A stretch of 64,000 bases of DNA from Sorangium cellulosum (GTDB taxonomy: Bacteria > Myxococcota_A > Polyangia > Polyangiales > Polyangiaceae), in NCBI RefSeq assembly GCF_002950945.1, contig NZ_CP012673.1:2790001-2854000 (forward strand), in the 5' to 3' direction. The position numbers and the translations under genes were made by a program. A model generated the notes under the pieces. That model was not told the DNA's origin and did not search any database. It saw only the letters and a list, made by a program, of their open reading frames with translations. Positions 34,557 to 43,193 of this stretch are shown here, piece after piece. Numbering within the stretch: the first letter of the stretch is position 1; the number at the start of each line of letters is the position of its first letter.

Positions 34557-34958
34557 ATGAAGAACCGCGTGTTCTTTCCGCAGGCCGCGCTCGACGACTG
34601 GATCGCGAGCGACCGCGTCGATCTGAACAACGACGAGCTTCTGATCAAGACCGAGGGCCGCCGCTACAAGATCATCGAGGCGATCCGCGTGGTCCGCGAG
34701 GTGACGGGCGCGGCGGACGTGCACGAGGTCATCGGTCGGGTGAAGACGCGCGCCTTCCTGAGGGAGCTCGGGGCGGAGATCCTCGAGGGGTCGATGATCA
34801 TCGGCGACAACGCCTACGACGTGATCCCGGGCTTCATCGGCGCGCCTGTGGGCTCGTTCGCCGAGCACCGCAAGGCCGCGCCGGCGGCGACCGTGACGAA
34901 CAGCAGCCTGACGAGCGACGAAGAGCTGCTCGCCGCGTTCCTGACGAGCAACCTGTAG
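34557..34958 (+). CDS. Small conserved-looking protein of unknown function
   Basis: 133 residues from ATG 34557. No signal peptide or TM segment. MKNRVFFPQAALDDWIASDR, LLIKTEGRRYKIIEAIRVVR, DVHEVIGRVKTRAFLRELGA and MIIGDNAYDVIPGFIGAPVG give a mixed alpha/beta cytoplasmic protein. The C-terminus is Ser/Thr/Leu-rich (SSLTSDEELLAAFLTSNL). Codon use looks ordinary. It sits between pssA and the heme-biosynthesis genes but is not overlapped by either. Downstream, 34981-34989 and 35022-35030 form a 9-bp inverted repeat with a 32-nt loop that might serve as a weak terminator. I do not recognise the family. Confidence 0.85.
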   Translation: MKNRVFFPQAALDDWIASDRVDLNNDELLIKTEGRRYKIIEAIRVVREVTGAADVHEVIGRVKTRAFLRELGAEILEGSMIIGDNAYDVIPGFIGAPVGSFAEHRKAAPAATVTNSSLTSDEELLAAFLTSNL

Positions 34959-35123
34959 CCGCAGCGGCCGCCTCCACCGGCACCGGCGCGCCCGGCGCCG
35001 ACGCCCGCCCCGGCCTCCAGGGCGCCGGTGGGCTCGCGCTGTCGGTCCCGTCCCCAGGCGGGTGTACGTCGTCTCCTCTGCGGCCGGCGGGCCATCCCCG
35101 GTGAGGCAGGCTATAACGGGGCC

Positions 35124-36023
35124 ATGCGCGAGGTCGTTTCCGGGGTCAGCTTCCTGCTTGCGTTGCTGTTCTACGGCGCCGCCAGCGCGCTCTTCTTCCT
35201 CGACGTCGCGAGGAACCGCACGCGGGGCCCCGCCGCCCTCGACCTCGCGGGCCGCGGCCCGGGGCACGCCCTTGACGCCACGCGGCCGAGCTTCAACGCC
35301 GCGCCGCCCTCGCGGCTCGCGCCCCTGCTGCTCGGCGTCGGGGCGCTCGGGCACGCGACCTACGTCACGTTCGCCAGCTTCGTCGCGCGCGTCTGCCCGG
35401 TCCACTCGGTCCACTTCATGCTGTCGGTCGCGTCGCTCCTGGCGATCGCCGTCTACCTCGTCGCCCGGCGCCGCTTCCGCATCGACGCGCTGGGGCTGCT
35501 CATCGGGCCGCTCGGGCTCGCCTTCCTGCTCGGCACCTTCTTCCTCGGGAAGCCGCACCCCGAGCCCAAGCTCCACCCGATGTTCATCGCGGCGCACGTC
35601 ATGGCGAACCTCCTCGGGATCGCCCTGTTCCTCCTCGCCGGCGCCTCCGCCGCGCTCTACCTCGTCCAGGAGAACCGGCTCAAGCACAAGCGCCACGTCG
35701 AGCGCATGGGCGGCCTCCCGCCGCTCGACATCCTCGACCGCGCCGTCCACCGGTTCCTCATCGCCGGGTTCCCGCTGCTGACGCTCGGCATCGTCACGGG
35801 GACGTTCTGGGCTCACCGGCTCGAGATGGGCAACACCGAGGAGGTGATGCGCGCCGTCTTCGGCTACGCGACCTGGCTCCTCATCGCGCTCGTCCTGCTC
35901 CTGCGCGCCGCCGCGGGCTGGCGCGGCCGCCGAGCCGCGTACGGGACCATCGCCGGGCTCGTCTTCGCCGCGGCGGTGCTCGTCATCTATCTCGTCCGCC
36001 CCGCCGCGGGGCTCGGAGGCTAG
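35124..36023 (+). CDS. HemX/CcsA-like integral membrane protein (cytochrome c assembly family)
   Basis: 299 residues from ATG 35124, with about eight membrane helices (SGVSFLLALLFYGAASALFF, LAPLLLGVGALGHATYVTF, HFMLSVASLLAIAVYLVA, ALGLLIGPLGLAFLLGTFFL, AHVMANLLGIALFLLAGASA, WLLIALVLLLRAAAG). The family pattern LHPMFIAAHVMANLLG followed by ALYLVQENRLKHKR is clear. The Trp-rich haem-handling motif of CcsA/CcmC is poorly conserved: GTFWAHRLEMG lacks the WGxxWxWD core. I therefore favour the HemX-type role, where the gene precedes hemA and influences glutamyl-tRNA reductase levels. hemA starts 6 bp downstream, so the genes form an operon with hemC. Confidence 0.88.
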   Translation: MREVVSGVSFLLALLFYGAASALFFLDVARNRTRGPAALDLAGRGPGHALDATRPSFNAAPPSRLAPLLLGVGALGHATYVTFASFVARVCPVHSVHFMLSVASLLAIAVYLVARRRFRIDALGLLIGPLGLAFLLGTFFLGKPHPEPKLHPMFIAAHVMANLLGIALFLLAGASAALYLVQENRLKHKRHVERMGGLPPLDILDRAVHRFLIAGFPLLTLGIVTGTFWAHRLEMGNTEEVMRAVFGYATWLLIALVLLLRAAAGWRGRRAAYGTIAGLVFAAAVLVIYLVRPAAGLGG

Positions 36024-36029
36024 CGCCAG

Positions 36030-37628
36030 GTGATCTTCGTCGGTCTCTCCCACAAGACCGCGCCCATCGAGGTGCGCGAGCGGCTCGCGATCGGGCGGGA
36101 CCGCCTCCCCGAGGTGCTCACGCGGCTCACCGCCCAGCCCGCGATCGGGGAGGCCGTCGTGCTCTCGACCTGCAACCGCGTCGAGGTCTACGCCTCGCCG
36201 CGGGCGCCCGGGGCCGCCCGCGCCGGCAGCGTGCCGCCGGCCTCGCCCGAGGAGGAGCACTCGCTCCAGAACGAGGCGCTGCACGCGGTCGCCTCGGTCC
36301 TCGTCGGCATCGGCGGGGACGCCGTGCGCGGCCACCTCGCCGGCCGCCTCGGCAGCGAGGCCGTCCGCCACCTGTTCCGCGTGGCCGCCTCGCTCGACTC
36401 GATGGTCGTCGGCGAGCCGCAGATCCTCGGGCAGCTCAAGGAGGCGATCGAGATCGCCCGCGAGGCGAGGACCCTCGGCGGGAGGCTCGGCCGCGCGGTC
36501 CACCGGGCGATCAAGGTCGGCAAGCGCGTGCGCACCGAGACGGCGATCGGTGCGGGCCAGGTCTCGGTCTCCAGCGTCGCCATCGACCTCGCCCGCCAGA
36601 TCTTCGCCGATCTCGCCGGTCACACCGCGTTGCTCGTCGGCGCCGGCGAGATGGCCGAGGCCGCCTCGAAGCTCCTCGTGCGCGCCGGCGCCCGCCTCCT
36701 CGTCGTGAACCGGAGCCCCGAGCGCGCCGCCGCGCTCGCCCGCGAGGTCGGCGGCGAGCCCCGCCCCTGGGCCGATCTCGAGCGCGCCGTCGTCGACGCC
36801 GACATCGTCGTCTCGTCGACCTCGAGCCCGACCTACGTGATCACGCTCGACCTCGTGCGCCGGGCCCGCAAGGCGAGGAAGGGCAGGAGCCTGTTCCTCA
36901 TCGACATCGCCGTCCCGCGCGACATCGACCCTGCCGTCAACAAGCTCGACAACGTCTATCTCTACGACGTCGACGACCTCACCCAGATCGTGGCGCAGTC
37001 GATGGAGGGGCGCGTCGCCGAGGCGGCGCGGGCCGAGGCGATCGTCCTGGAGGAGGCGCAGGCCTTCGAGGCGTGGACGCTCGAGCGCGCCCTGACCCCC
37101 ACGATCGTGGGCCTCCGGGCGCGCACGCGCTCCATCCTCGCGGCCGAGGTCGAGCGCAGCCTCGCCGGCAAGCTCCGGCACCTCGGCCCGGCCGAGCGCC
37201 AGGCCCTCGCGGTGATGGTCGACGCCGCCACGAACAAGCTGCTCCACGTGCCCACGACCCGCCTCCGCGCGCTGGCCCGCGACCCCCGCGTCGCCGATCA
37301 CGTCGACTCGCTCCGGGAGCTCTTCGACATCGACAGCGCCGCGGCCGACGTCGCCCCGGCTCCGGGGCCCGCCGAGGCGGAGCTGCGCGCTCCCGCCGAG
37401 GGCGGTCGCACCCCGCTGCCCGCCCGCGAGGTCGAGCCGCGCGCCGCCGCCGATCGCGGCGAGGGCGGCGCCTCGCCCCGGCAGGCCGGGCTGCGCGCTC
37501 ACGCCGCGGAGGACCACGGCGTCTATGCCCGGCAGCCCGGCGCGCGCGCCCCGTCCGCCGAGGCCGGCGTGCTGGCGGTCGCGAATCCTGCCGCGACCGC
37601 GCGGGCGGCTGGGTTAAAAGAAGCGTGA
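36030..37628 (+). CDS. hemA: Glutamyl-tRNA reductase
   Basis: 532 residues from GTG 36030. HemA reduces Glu-tRNA(Glu) to glutamate-1-semialdehyde, the first committed step of C5-pathway tetrapyrrole synthesis. It begins IFVGLSHKTAPIEVRERLAI; the catalytic cysteine is Cys48 in LSTCNRVEVYA. FRVAASLDSMVVGEPQILGQ, the NADPH-binding stretch ALLVGAGEMAEAASKLLVRA and LFLIDIAVPRDIDPAVN follow. A short insertion after the catalytic region (residues about 55-80, Pro/Ala-rich) and a roughly 95-residue disordered Ala/Pro/Glu-rich C-terminal tail make it longer than the usual 420-450 residues. The stop overlaps a possible GTG start of hemC. Confidence 0.96.
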   Translation: MIFVGLSHKTAPIEVRERLAIGRDRLPEVLTRLTAQPAIGEAVVLSTCNRVEVYASPRAPGAARAGSVPPASPEEEHSLQNEALHAVASVLVGIGGDAVRGHLAGRLGSEAVRHLFRVAASLDSMVVGEPQILGQLKEAIEIAREARTLGGRLGRAVHRAIKVGKRVRTETAIGAGQVSVSSVAIDLARQIFADLAGHTALLVGAGEMAEAASKLLVRAGARLLVVNRSPERAAALAREVGGEPRPWADLERAVVDADIVVSSTSSPTYVITLDLVRRARKARKGRSLFLIDIAVPRDIDPAVNKLDNVYLYDVDDLTQIVAQSMEGRVAEAARAEAIVLEEAQAFEAWTLERALTPTIVGLRARTRSILAAEVERSLAGKLRHLGPAERQALAVMVDAATNKLLHVPTTRLRALARDPRVADHVDSLRELFDIDSAAADVAPAPGPAEAELRAPAEGGRTPLPAREVEPRAAADRGEGGASPRQAGLRAHAAEDHGVYARQPGARAPSAEAGVLAVANPAATARAAGLKEA

Positions 37629-37633
37629 CCGAC

Positions 37634-38530
37634 ATGGAGCTCACCCTCGCCACGCGCCGCTCGGCGCTCGCCCTCGCCCAGTCCCGCGCCTTCGCCCGTG
37701 CCCTCGAGGCGGCGGTGCCCGGCCTCTCCCTCCGCGAGCTCGAGGTCGTGACCTCGGGCGACAAGACGCAGGATCGTCCGCTCCGGGACATCGGCGGCAA
37801 GGGGCTGTTCATCAAGGAGCTCGAGGAGGCGCTCCTCGACGGGCGCGCCGATTTCGCGGTCCACTCGATCAAGGACGTCCCCGCCGAGCTCGCCCCGGCG
37901 CTGCGCATCGCCTGCGTCCCCGCACGCGAAGATCCGCGCGACGTGCTCGTCACCCGCAGCGGCGCTCCGCTGGCGGAGCTGCCGGCCGGCGCCCGGGTCG
38001 GGACCTCGAGCCTCCGCCGGGCGGTCGCCTTGCGCGCCGCGCGCCCGGACCTCCAGATCGAGCCGGTCCGCGGCAACGTGGACACCCGGCTGCGCAAGGT
38101 GACGGACGGCGCGTTCGACGCGATCGTGCTGGCGCTCGCCGGGCTGAAGCGGCTCGGCCTCGAGGGCCGCGCCACGGAGATCCTCTCGCCCGAGGTGTCG
38201 CTGCCGGCGATCGGTCAGGGGGCGCTCGGCATCGAGTGCCGCGTCGAGGACGCGCGCGTGCACGACGTCCTGGCGCGGCTCGCCGACGACGAGACCACGA
38301 CGTGTGTCACGGCGGAGCGGGCCGTGATGGCCGCCGTGGAGGGCAGCTGCCGGACGCCGGTGGCCGCCTACGCGGTGCGCGCCGGCGACGTGTTGTGGCT
38401 CCGCGCGCTGCTGGCCGAGCCCGACGGCACCCGGCTGCGGACGGCAGAGCGCCGCATCACGTGGCCCGGCGATGTGCACGAGGCGGCGCGCCTGGGTGAG
38501 GACCTCGGGGCGCAGCTCAAGAAAGGGTAG
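37634..38530 (+). CDS. hemC: Hydroxymethylbilane synthase (porphobilinogen deaminase)
   Basis: 298 residues from ATG 37634 (MELTLATRRSALALAQS). A GTG at 37625, overlapping the hemA stop (GTGA), would add three residues and is a plausible coupled start. The enzyme joins four porphobilinogens into hydroxymethylbilane in the cytoplasm. Family marks are LEVVTSGDKTQDRPLRDIGG, KGLFIKELEEALLDGRADFA, VHSIKDVPAEL, RVGTSSLRRAVALRAARPDL and IEPVRGNVDTRLRKV. The dipyrromethane-cofactor cysteine is Cys239 in EGSCRTPVAAYA. Length is normal. It is co-transcribed with the HemX-like gene and hemA. Confidence 0.96.
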   Translation: MELTLATRRSALALAQSRAFARALEAAVPGLSLRELEVVTSGDKTQDRPLRDIGGKGLFIKELEEALLDGRADFAVHSIKDVPAELAPALRIACVPAREDPRDVLVTRSGAPLAELPAGARVGTSSLRRAVALRAARPDLQIEPVRGNVDTRLRKVTDGAFDAIVLALAGLKRLGLEGRATEILSPEVSLPAIGQGALGIECRVEDARVHDVLARLADDETTTCVTAERAVMAAVEGSCRTPVAAYAVRAGDVLWLRALLAEPDGTRLRTAERRITWPGDVHEAARLGEDLGAQLKKG

Positions 38531-38566
38531 GGCCGGCGGCCGCTTTCACCAAGGTTGCGCCCGAGG

Positions 38567-38601
38567 CGTCTACATGAAATTCCGATGACGAATTGTAGAC
38601 G
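38567..38601 (+). promoter_or_regulatory. 8-bp inverted repeat in an AT-richer pocket upstream of gene 38620
   Basis: CGTCTACA (38567-38574) and TGTAGACG (38594-38601) flank a 19-bp, relatively AT-rich spacer, 18 bp before the start codon at 38620. The composition contrasts with the GC-rich surroundings. This fits a repressor or activator operator over a promoter; the hemC terminator is a less likely reading because no T-run follows. Confidence 0.5.
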
Positions 38602-38619
38602 AAGCGGTACCTTGGCTGG

Positions 38620-39660
38620 ATGAAGTCCAAACGCGGGAAGGGTCGAGCCAAACCGGGCGTCGAGGCGGAGAAGCCTGGAAAGGCGGAGCGCCGCGGCGCG
38701 GCGGAGGTGTCGTGGGCGGGTGAGCGCGCGCAGGTCGAGCAGCTGCTGCGGCTCAGGCGGCCGCTGACGGACGTGCAGCGCACGGCGTTCCGGAGCCGGT
38801 TCTCGGACGTGCAGTGCGACGAGCTCGGGGGGCGCGCGAAGAGCGGCCCCGTGTTCCGCGAGGGGCTCGAGTGGGCGGCGCGGATCCAGAAGACGCTCGA
38901 CCAGCCTCACGAGGGGCTCCGGTACTCGGAGGAGCGCTTCACCTGGCTGCTCGAGTGCCTGCTCGAGCTCGCGAAGGCGCGCGCATCGTACAAGAGCGCG
39001 CAGGACCCTGCCGGCACCGCGCGCCGCCTGGGAGAGCAGGCGCGGGCTGCATCGCTGGAGCTCCGCGAGGAGCTCGCCACCCTACTCGCCGAGCTGGCCG
39101 GCGGGGTCGAGGCGGAGGTCGAGGCGCTCGCGAAGGCCCAGGGGACGGGGGCCGATGCCCGCGAGCTCGCGGCGTCGCTGCGCGCCCTCGCCGGCCTCGC
39201 CGAGGACTGGCTGCGCCGGGGGAGCGACGTGGATCGCGCCCTGGTCGCATCGGCTGGCCTCACCCAGGCGCACGCCCAGGCCGCCTGGCGCGCCGCCGAC
39301 GAGCTCGAGCGTGTCGCGGGCGACGGCGCCCAGGCCGCGGGCGATGGCGCCCAGACCGCAGGCGACGGCGCCGCGGACGAGGCCGGGAAACGCGATGCGA
39401 CCGCCGTGGTGCGCGCCGAAGGGCGGCTCCTGCGGGAGATGGCCGTCGCGATGCGCAGCTTCTCGGAGGCGCGCCGCAAGAACAAGCTCATCCGCAAGCT
39501 CGTCCCGGGCTCCGCGACGCGCGACGTCCTCAAGCCTCGTGCTGCGCGGTCGTCCGAGCCGGAAGCGCAGGCGCCTCAGCCCGAGGAGACGCCGGACGCC
39601 CAGCCAGCGCCGGACCAGGCGCCGTACCACGCCGCGCTGAACGGCCAGGCCACCACGTAG
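38620..39660 (+). CDS. Helical protein of unknown function
   Basis: 346 residues from ATG 38620. No signal or TM segment. The N-terminus is Lys/Arg-rich (MKSKRGKGRAKPGVEAEKPG); the rest is mostly charged alpha helix (RAQVEQLLRLRRPLTDVQRT, SFSEARRKNKLIRKLVPGS). A small internal repeat (AGDGAQAAGDGAQTAGDGA) lies around residues 232-250, and the tail is Pro/Glu/Ala-rich. FSDVQCDELGG and FREGLEWAARIQKTL look like conserved core segments, but I recognise no family. It stands alone behind its own putative operator and is probably cytoplasmic. The 136-bp gap to the next gene shows nothing recognisable. Confidence 0.82.
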   Translation: MKSKRGKGRAKPGVEAEKPGKAERRGAAEVSWAGERAQVEQLLRLRRPLTDVQRTAFRSRFSDVQCDELGGRAKSGPVFREGLEWAARIQKTLDQPHEGLRYSEERFTWLLECLLELAKARASYKSAQDPAGTARRLGEQARAASLELREELATLLAELAGGVEAEVEALAKAQGTGADARELAASLRALAGLAEDWLRRGSDVDRALVASAGLTQAHAQAAWRAADELERVAGDGAQAAGDGAQTAGDGAADEAGKRDATAVVRAEGRLLREMAVAMRSFSEARRKNKLIRKLVPGSATRDVLKPRAARSSEPEAQAPQPEETPDAQPAPDQAPYHAALNGQATT

Positions 39661-39796
39661 CGCCGAGAGCGGCCACCACGTAGCGGCCGAGCTGCCACCG
39701 AACGTCGTCCACGGCGCCGCCCGCGCGCTTTCCGCTGCGGCGCATCCGTGCGAGACCCACCTGCCGGCGCCCTCCCGCCGCCGGCCGCAGCGCTCC

Positions 39797-41395
39797 ATGC
39801 CGGGCTACGTCGCCCTCGTCCTCCACGCCCACCTGCCGTATGTGCGCCACCCCGAGCATGCCCGCTCGCTCGAGGAGCGCTGGTTCTTCGAGGCGCTCTG
39901 GGAATGTTACCTCCCCTTGCTCGGGGTCCTCGATCGCCTCGCCGAAGACCACGTCGCCGCCCCGCTGACCCTCTCCGTCTCACCGCCGCTCCTCGCGATG
40001 CTGCGCGACGAGCTGCTCCTTCGCCGCTTCGACGATCACCTCCGCCGGCTCACCGCGCTCGCCGCCCGGGTCGAGTCCCGCGTGGCCGGCAGCGGCTTCG
40101 CCGCGGCCGCGGCGTTCTACCGCGCGCGGCTCGCCAGCGCGTCCAGCGCCTGGGCGGCGCTCGGCGGCGATGTCCCCGGCGCCCTGGTCCGGCACGCCGA
40201 AGCCGGCCGCATCGCCCTGCTCACCACGGCCGCCACGCACGCCTACCTCCCCGGCCTGCTCCCCACGCCCGCGTCGATCCGGGCGCAGCTCCGGCTCGGC
40301 CGCCGCGCCTTCGCGGCCCTCACCGGCGCGCCGGAGCCCGCCGGCTTCTGGCTCCCCGAGTGTGCCTACGCGCCCGGCCTCGACGCCGATCTCGCCGCGG
40401 CCGGCGTCCAGTTCACGGTGCTCGACGCCCACGGCCTCGAGCTCGCCGCGCCGGCTCCGGCCGCCGGCGCCGCGGTCCCGGTGCTCTCGCCGGCCGGCGT
40501 CGTGTGCTTCGGCCGCGACCACGCCAGCGCGCGCGAGGTGTGGTCGCGCGACGCCGGCTACCCGGGCCACCCCGCCTACCGCGAGTTCTACCGGGACGTC
40601 GGGCTCGATCTGCCCGAGCGCGACCTCGACGGGGAGATCGGTCCCGACGGCACCCGCCTGATGACCGGCCTCAAGCTCCACCGCGTGACCGGCCCCGGTC
40701 CCCACAAGGAGCCCTACGATCCCGCCCGCGCCTCCGCGCAGGCGCGCGCCCACGCCGCGGAGTTCGTGGCCCGCCGCGAGGCCGCGCTCGGGCCCGCCCG
40801 CGGCGCCCCGACCCCGCCCATCCACGTCGCCCCGTACGACGCCGAGCTCTTCGGCCACTGGTGGCTGGAAGGCCCCGAGTTCCTCGAGCACGCCCTGCGG
40901 CGCCTCGCGGCCTCGGACCGCGCCGTCCCGATCGCGCTCGGCGCTTACCTCGAGCGCCATCCGCCCGCGGAGGTCGTCGAGCCCGCCGCCTCGACGTGGG
41001 GCGAGGGCGGGTTCGGCTCGCTCTGGACCGGACCGAGCGCGGCGCGCCTGTGGCGCCACGTGCACCACGCTGAGCGCGCGGTGCGGGGCGCGCTCTCGCG
41101 CTGCCGCGGCGCGGGCGGCCTTTCCGGCCGCGCCCTGGATCAGGCGCTCCGCGAGCTCCTCCTCCTGCAGTCGAGCGACTGGGCCTTCATGATGGCCACA
41201 GGGGAGATGGTCCCTTACGCAGAGGCGCGCGTCCGCGCCCACGCGGCCCGCGCCCCCCGCCTCGCGCGCCTCGCCGAGTTGCCCTCGATCGCGCCCGCCG
41301 ACGCCGCCTGGATCGACGCGCTCTGCGCCCTCGACCCGTTCCTCGCCGAGCTGCCGGGCCCCGCGCTCCGCGACGCCTTCGACCCGTGGCGCTGA
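39797..41395 (+). CDS. GH57-family 1,4-alpha-glucan branching enzyme
   Basis: 532 residues, typical for GH57 branching enzymes. It begins GYVALVLHAHLPYVRHPE (GH57 motif 1, HAHLPY). FWLPECAYAPGLD contains the nucleophile Glu188 (motif 3). YDAELFGHWWLEGPEFLEH contains the acid/base Asp348 (motif 4). The C-terminal DUF1957-type region includes LLQSSDWAFMMATGEMVPYA, seen in this subfamily. The enzyme transfers alpha-1,4 chains to alpha-1,6 branch points in glycogen or related glucans, in the cytoplasm. It is not in a glycogen operon here. A terminator-like hairpin follows at 41464. Confidence in family is high; true branching versus 4-alpha-glucanotransferase activity is inferred from subfamily resemblance. 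Confidence 0.93.
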   Translation: MPGYVALVLHAHLPYVRHPEHARSLEERWFFEALWECYLPLLGVLDRLAEDHVAAPLTLSVSPPLLAMLRDELLLRRFDDHLRRLTALAARVESRVAGSGFAAAAAFYRARLASASSAWAALGGDVPGALVRHAEAGRIALLTTAATHAYLPGLLPTPASIRAQLRLGRRAFAALTGAPEPAGFWLPECAYAPGLDADLAAAGVQFTVLDAHGLELAAPAPAAGAAVPVLSPAGVVCFGRDHASAREVWSRDAGYPGHPAYREFYRDVGLDLPERDLDGEIGPDGTRLMTGLKLHRVTGPGPHKEPYDPARASAQARAHAAEFVARREAALGPARGAPTPPIHVAPYDAELFGHWWLEGPEFLEHALRRLAASDRAVPIALGAYLERHPPAEVVEPAASTWGEGGFGSLWTGPSAARLWRHVHHAERAVRGALSRCRGAGGLSGRALDQALRELLLLQSSDWAFMMATGEMVPYAEARVRAHAARAPRLARLAELPSIAPADAAWIDALCALDPFLAELPGPALRDAFDPWR

Positions 41396-41463
41396 CGTGC
41401 TCTCCCACGGCGCGTCGCCCGCCCTCTCGGTCACCTTCACGACCGACGCTGCACCCCACTCGA

Positions 41464-41499
41464 GCAACAGCAGGTTTCAGCTGTGTTGCAATATTTTAA
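41464..41499 (+). terminator. Intrinsic terminator-like hairpin after the GH57 gene
   Basis: GCAACAGC (41464-41471) pairs with GCTG and TTGC (41480-41489, 2-nt bulge) around an 8-nt loop and is followed by AATATTTTAA. It is 69 bp after the GH57 stop. Such U-rich tails are rare in this GC-rich window, which supports a real Rho-independent terminator. Confidence 0.55.
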
Positions 41500-41636
41500 C
41501 GACACTCCTGGTGGCGTGTTCCCCGCGCCCGCTGGCTCCGAGGTCGCAGCGCGCGCTGTCTCGGCGCCGCGGCGCGCGGATCTCTCGGCGCGGCGGCGCC
41601 TTTTCTCCGCGTGCACGGGGTCCTTGCTCGGCGTAA

Positions 41637-41650
41637 TGACCGGCCATTCA
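41637..41650 (+). promoter_or_regulatory. Imperfect copy of the efflux-operon palindrome
   Basis: TGACCGGCCATTCA matches the perfect palindrome at 41762-41775 in 12 of 14 positions. It lies 125 bp upstream of that palindrome in the same intergenic region. It may be a second, weaker operator of the same regulator. Confidence 0.45.
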
Positions 41651-41761
41651 TCGATTTTTCCCGCGCCGCCTGGAGCATGGGCGCCGCGCAGCACGAATTT
41701 CACGGACACGTCGGTCCAAGGTGCGAGGTGGACGGAGATGCGCTTGGATGACCCCCCTTGA

Positions 41762-41775
41762 TGACCGGCCGGTCA
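41762..41775 (+). promoter_or_regulatory. 14-bp perfect palindrome upstream of the RND efflux operon
   Basis: TGACCGGCCGGTCA lies 78 bp before the adaptor start codon. Perfect palindromes of this kind are typical TetR/AcrR operators, which commonly control RND pumps. No regulator gene is adjacent in the window. Apart from the terminator at 41464 and the two palindromes, the 458-bp gap 41396-41853 contains no gene that I can support. Confidence 0.55.
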
Positions 41776-41853
41776 GCCCCCTACTGTGGTGCCCGCCAGC
41801 TTTGCTCCTGGACCGCACCGGCAGGCGCTGGCAAGAACCCGGGCGGACTCCCC

Positions 41854-43155
41854 ATGAAACATTCTGCTTGCGGACACGAGCTCCCGATCGCTCGATGGGC
41901 CACCGGCGCTCGTAGCGCCGCCTCGCATCACTCCCGCGCCGCGCTCTTCGCGGCGCTGCTCGCGGCGCTCGCCGCGCCCACGTTGACCGCCTGCCGCAAC
42001 TCGGAGGCGGGCGCGCAGCCGTCGGCGGCGCGCGACGCCGCCGCGCCTCGCGAGAAGCCCGCCGTGCGCTTCGCGAAGGTGGTCTCCCGCCCCATGCCGC
42101 AGACGCTCGACATCAGCGGCACCCTGGGCGCCGACGAGACCAGCGAGGTGGCCACGCAGGTCGCCGGCGCGGTGCTCAGCGTCAACGTCGACGTGGGCTC
42201 GCGGGTCAAGAAGGGGGATCCGCTCGTCGTGCTCGACGCGCGCAACGGCGCCCTCCAGGCGCAAGCGGCCGAGGCCGCGGTGGCGCAGGCGCGGGCCAGG
42301 CTCGCGCTCCAGCCGGGCGAGTCGCCGAAGGGGATCGACCCGGATCAGGTGCCGGAGGTGCGGGCCGCGAAGCAGAGCATGGAGCTCGCGAAGGCCGAGG
42401 CCGAGCGCACGAAGCAGCTCTACGACCAGGGCGCCATCGCCCAGGCGACCTGGGACGCCGCGCGCACGCAGGCCCAGAACGCGGCCGCGCAGTACGAGGC
42501 CGCCGTCAACGGCATCCGCGCCACGGTCGCCTCGCTCACGTCCGCGCAGGCGCAGGCCGGGCTCGCCTCGAAGGCCGTCTCCGACACGACGGTGCGGGCT
42601 CCCTTCGACGGCGCCGTCGCCGAGAAGCGGATCAGCGTCGGCGAGTTCGCGAGCCCCGGCCGCGTGGTCGCGGTCGTGGTCCGCGACAACCCGCTGCGGC
42701 TCCTCATCGACGTGCCGGAGGCGGACATCGCGCGCGTCGAGCTGGGCAAGCAGGTGCACGTCAAGGTCGCTGCCTTCCCCGACCGCGTGTTCCCGGGCGT
42801 CGTGAAGCGGATCGGCGCGAGCCTCAAGGCGTCGTCGCGCACGCTGCCCGTCGAGGCCGAGTTCGACAACAGCGAGGGGAAGCTCCGCCCCGGCCTCTTC
42901 GCGCAAGGCGAGCTGGCGCTGACCGGCGAGTCAACAAAGGCGCTCCTCGTCCCCGAGGCGGCGGTCGGCACCTCCGGCACGAGCGCCCGTGTGTTCGTGA
43001 AGGCGGGCGATCGCGTGACGGAGCGGCTCGTGAAGACCGGCCGCAAGGTCGAGGGTCTCATCGAGGTCCTCGGCCCGCTCTCCGAGGGGGACGAGGTCGC
43101 GATCGAGAAGGTGAACGAGCTGGCGGACGGCATCGAGGTCGCGGCGGCGCAGTGA
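41854..43155 (+). CDS. RND efflux periplasmic adaptor (HlyD/AcrA family) lipoprotein
   Basis: 433 residues from ATG 41854; the reading frame is open further upstream, but the operator palindrome there argues against it. The signal ALFAALLAALAAPTLTAC places the lipidated cysteine at Cys47. A lipoyl-like beta segment (VATQVAGAVLSVNVDVGSRV, KKGDPLVVLDARNGALQAQA), a helical hairpin (residues about 145-225, EAERTKQLYDQGAIAQATWD) and the returning lipoyl half (DTTVRAPFDGAVAEKRISVG) are followed by beta-barrel and membrane-proximal parts. It bridges the inner-membrane pump encoded 38 bp downstream and an outer-membrane channel encoded elsewhere. Cargo cannot be read from sequence. Confidence 0.94.
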   Translation: MKHSACGHELPIARWATGARSAASHHSRAALFAALLAALAAPTLTACRNSEAGAQPSAARDAAAPREKPAVRFAKVVSRPMPQTLDISGTLGADETSEVATQVAGAVLSVNVDVGSRVKKGDPLVVLDARNGALQAQAAEAAVAQARARLALQPGESPKGIDPDQVPEVRAAKQSMELAKAEAERTKQLYDQGAIAQATWDAARTQAQNAAAQYEAAVNGIRATVASLTSAQAQAGLASKAVSDTTVRAPFDGAVAEKRISVGEFASPGRVVAVVVRDNPLRLLIDVPEADIARVELGKQVHVKVAAFPDRVFPGVVKRIGASLKASSRTLPVEAEFDNSEGKLRPGLFAQGELALTGESTKALLVPEAAVGTSGTSARVFVKAGDRVTERLVKTGRKVEGLIEVLGPLSEGDEVAIEKVNELADGIEVAAAQ

Positions 43156-43193
43156 GCCGCGCGCGCCCGCATCATTGAAGAAAGGTAGCGACC

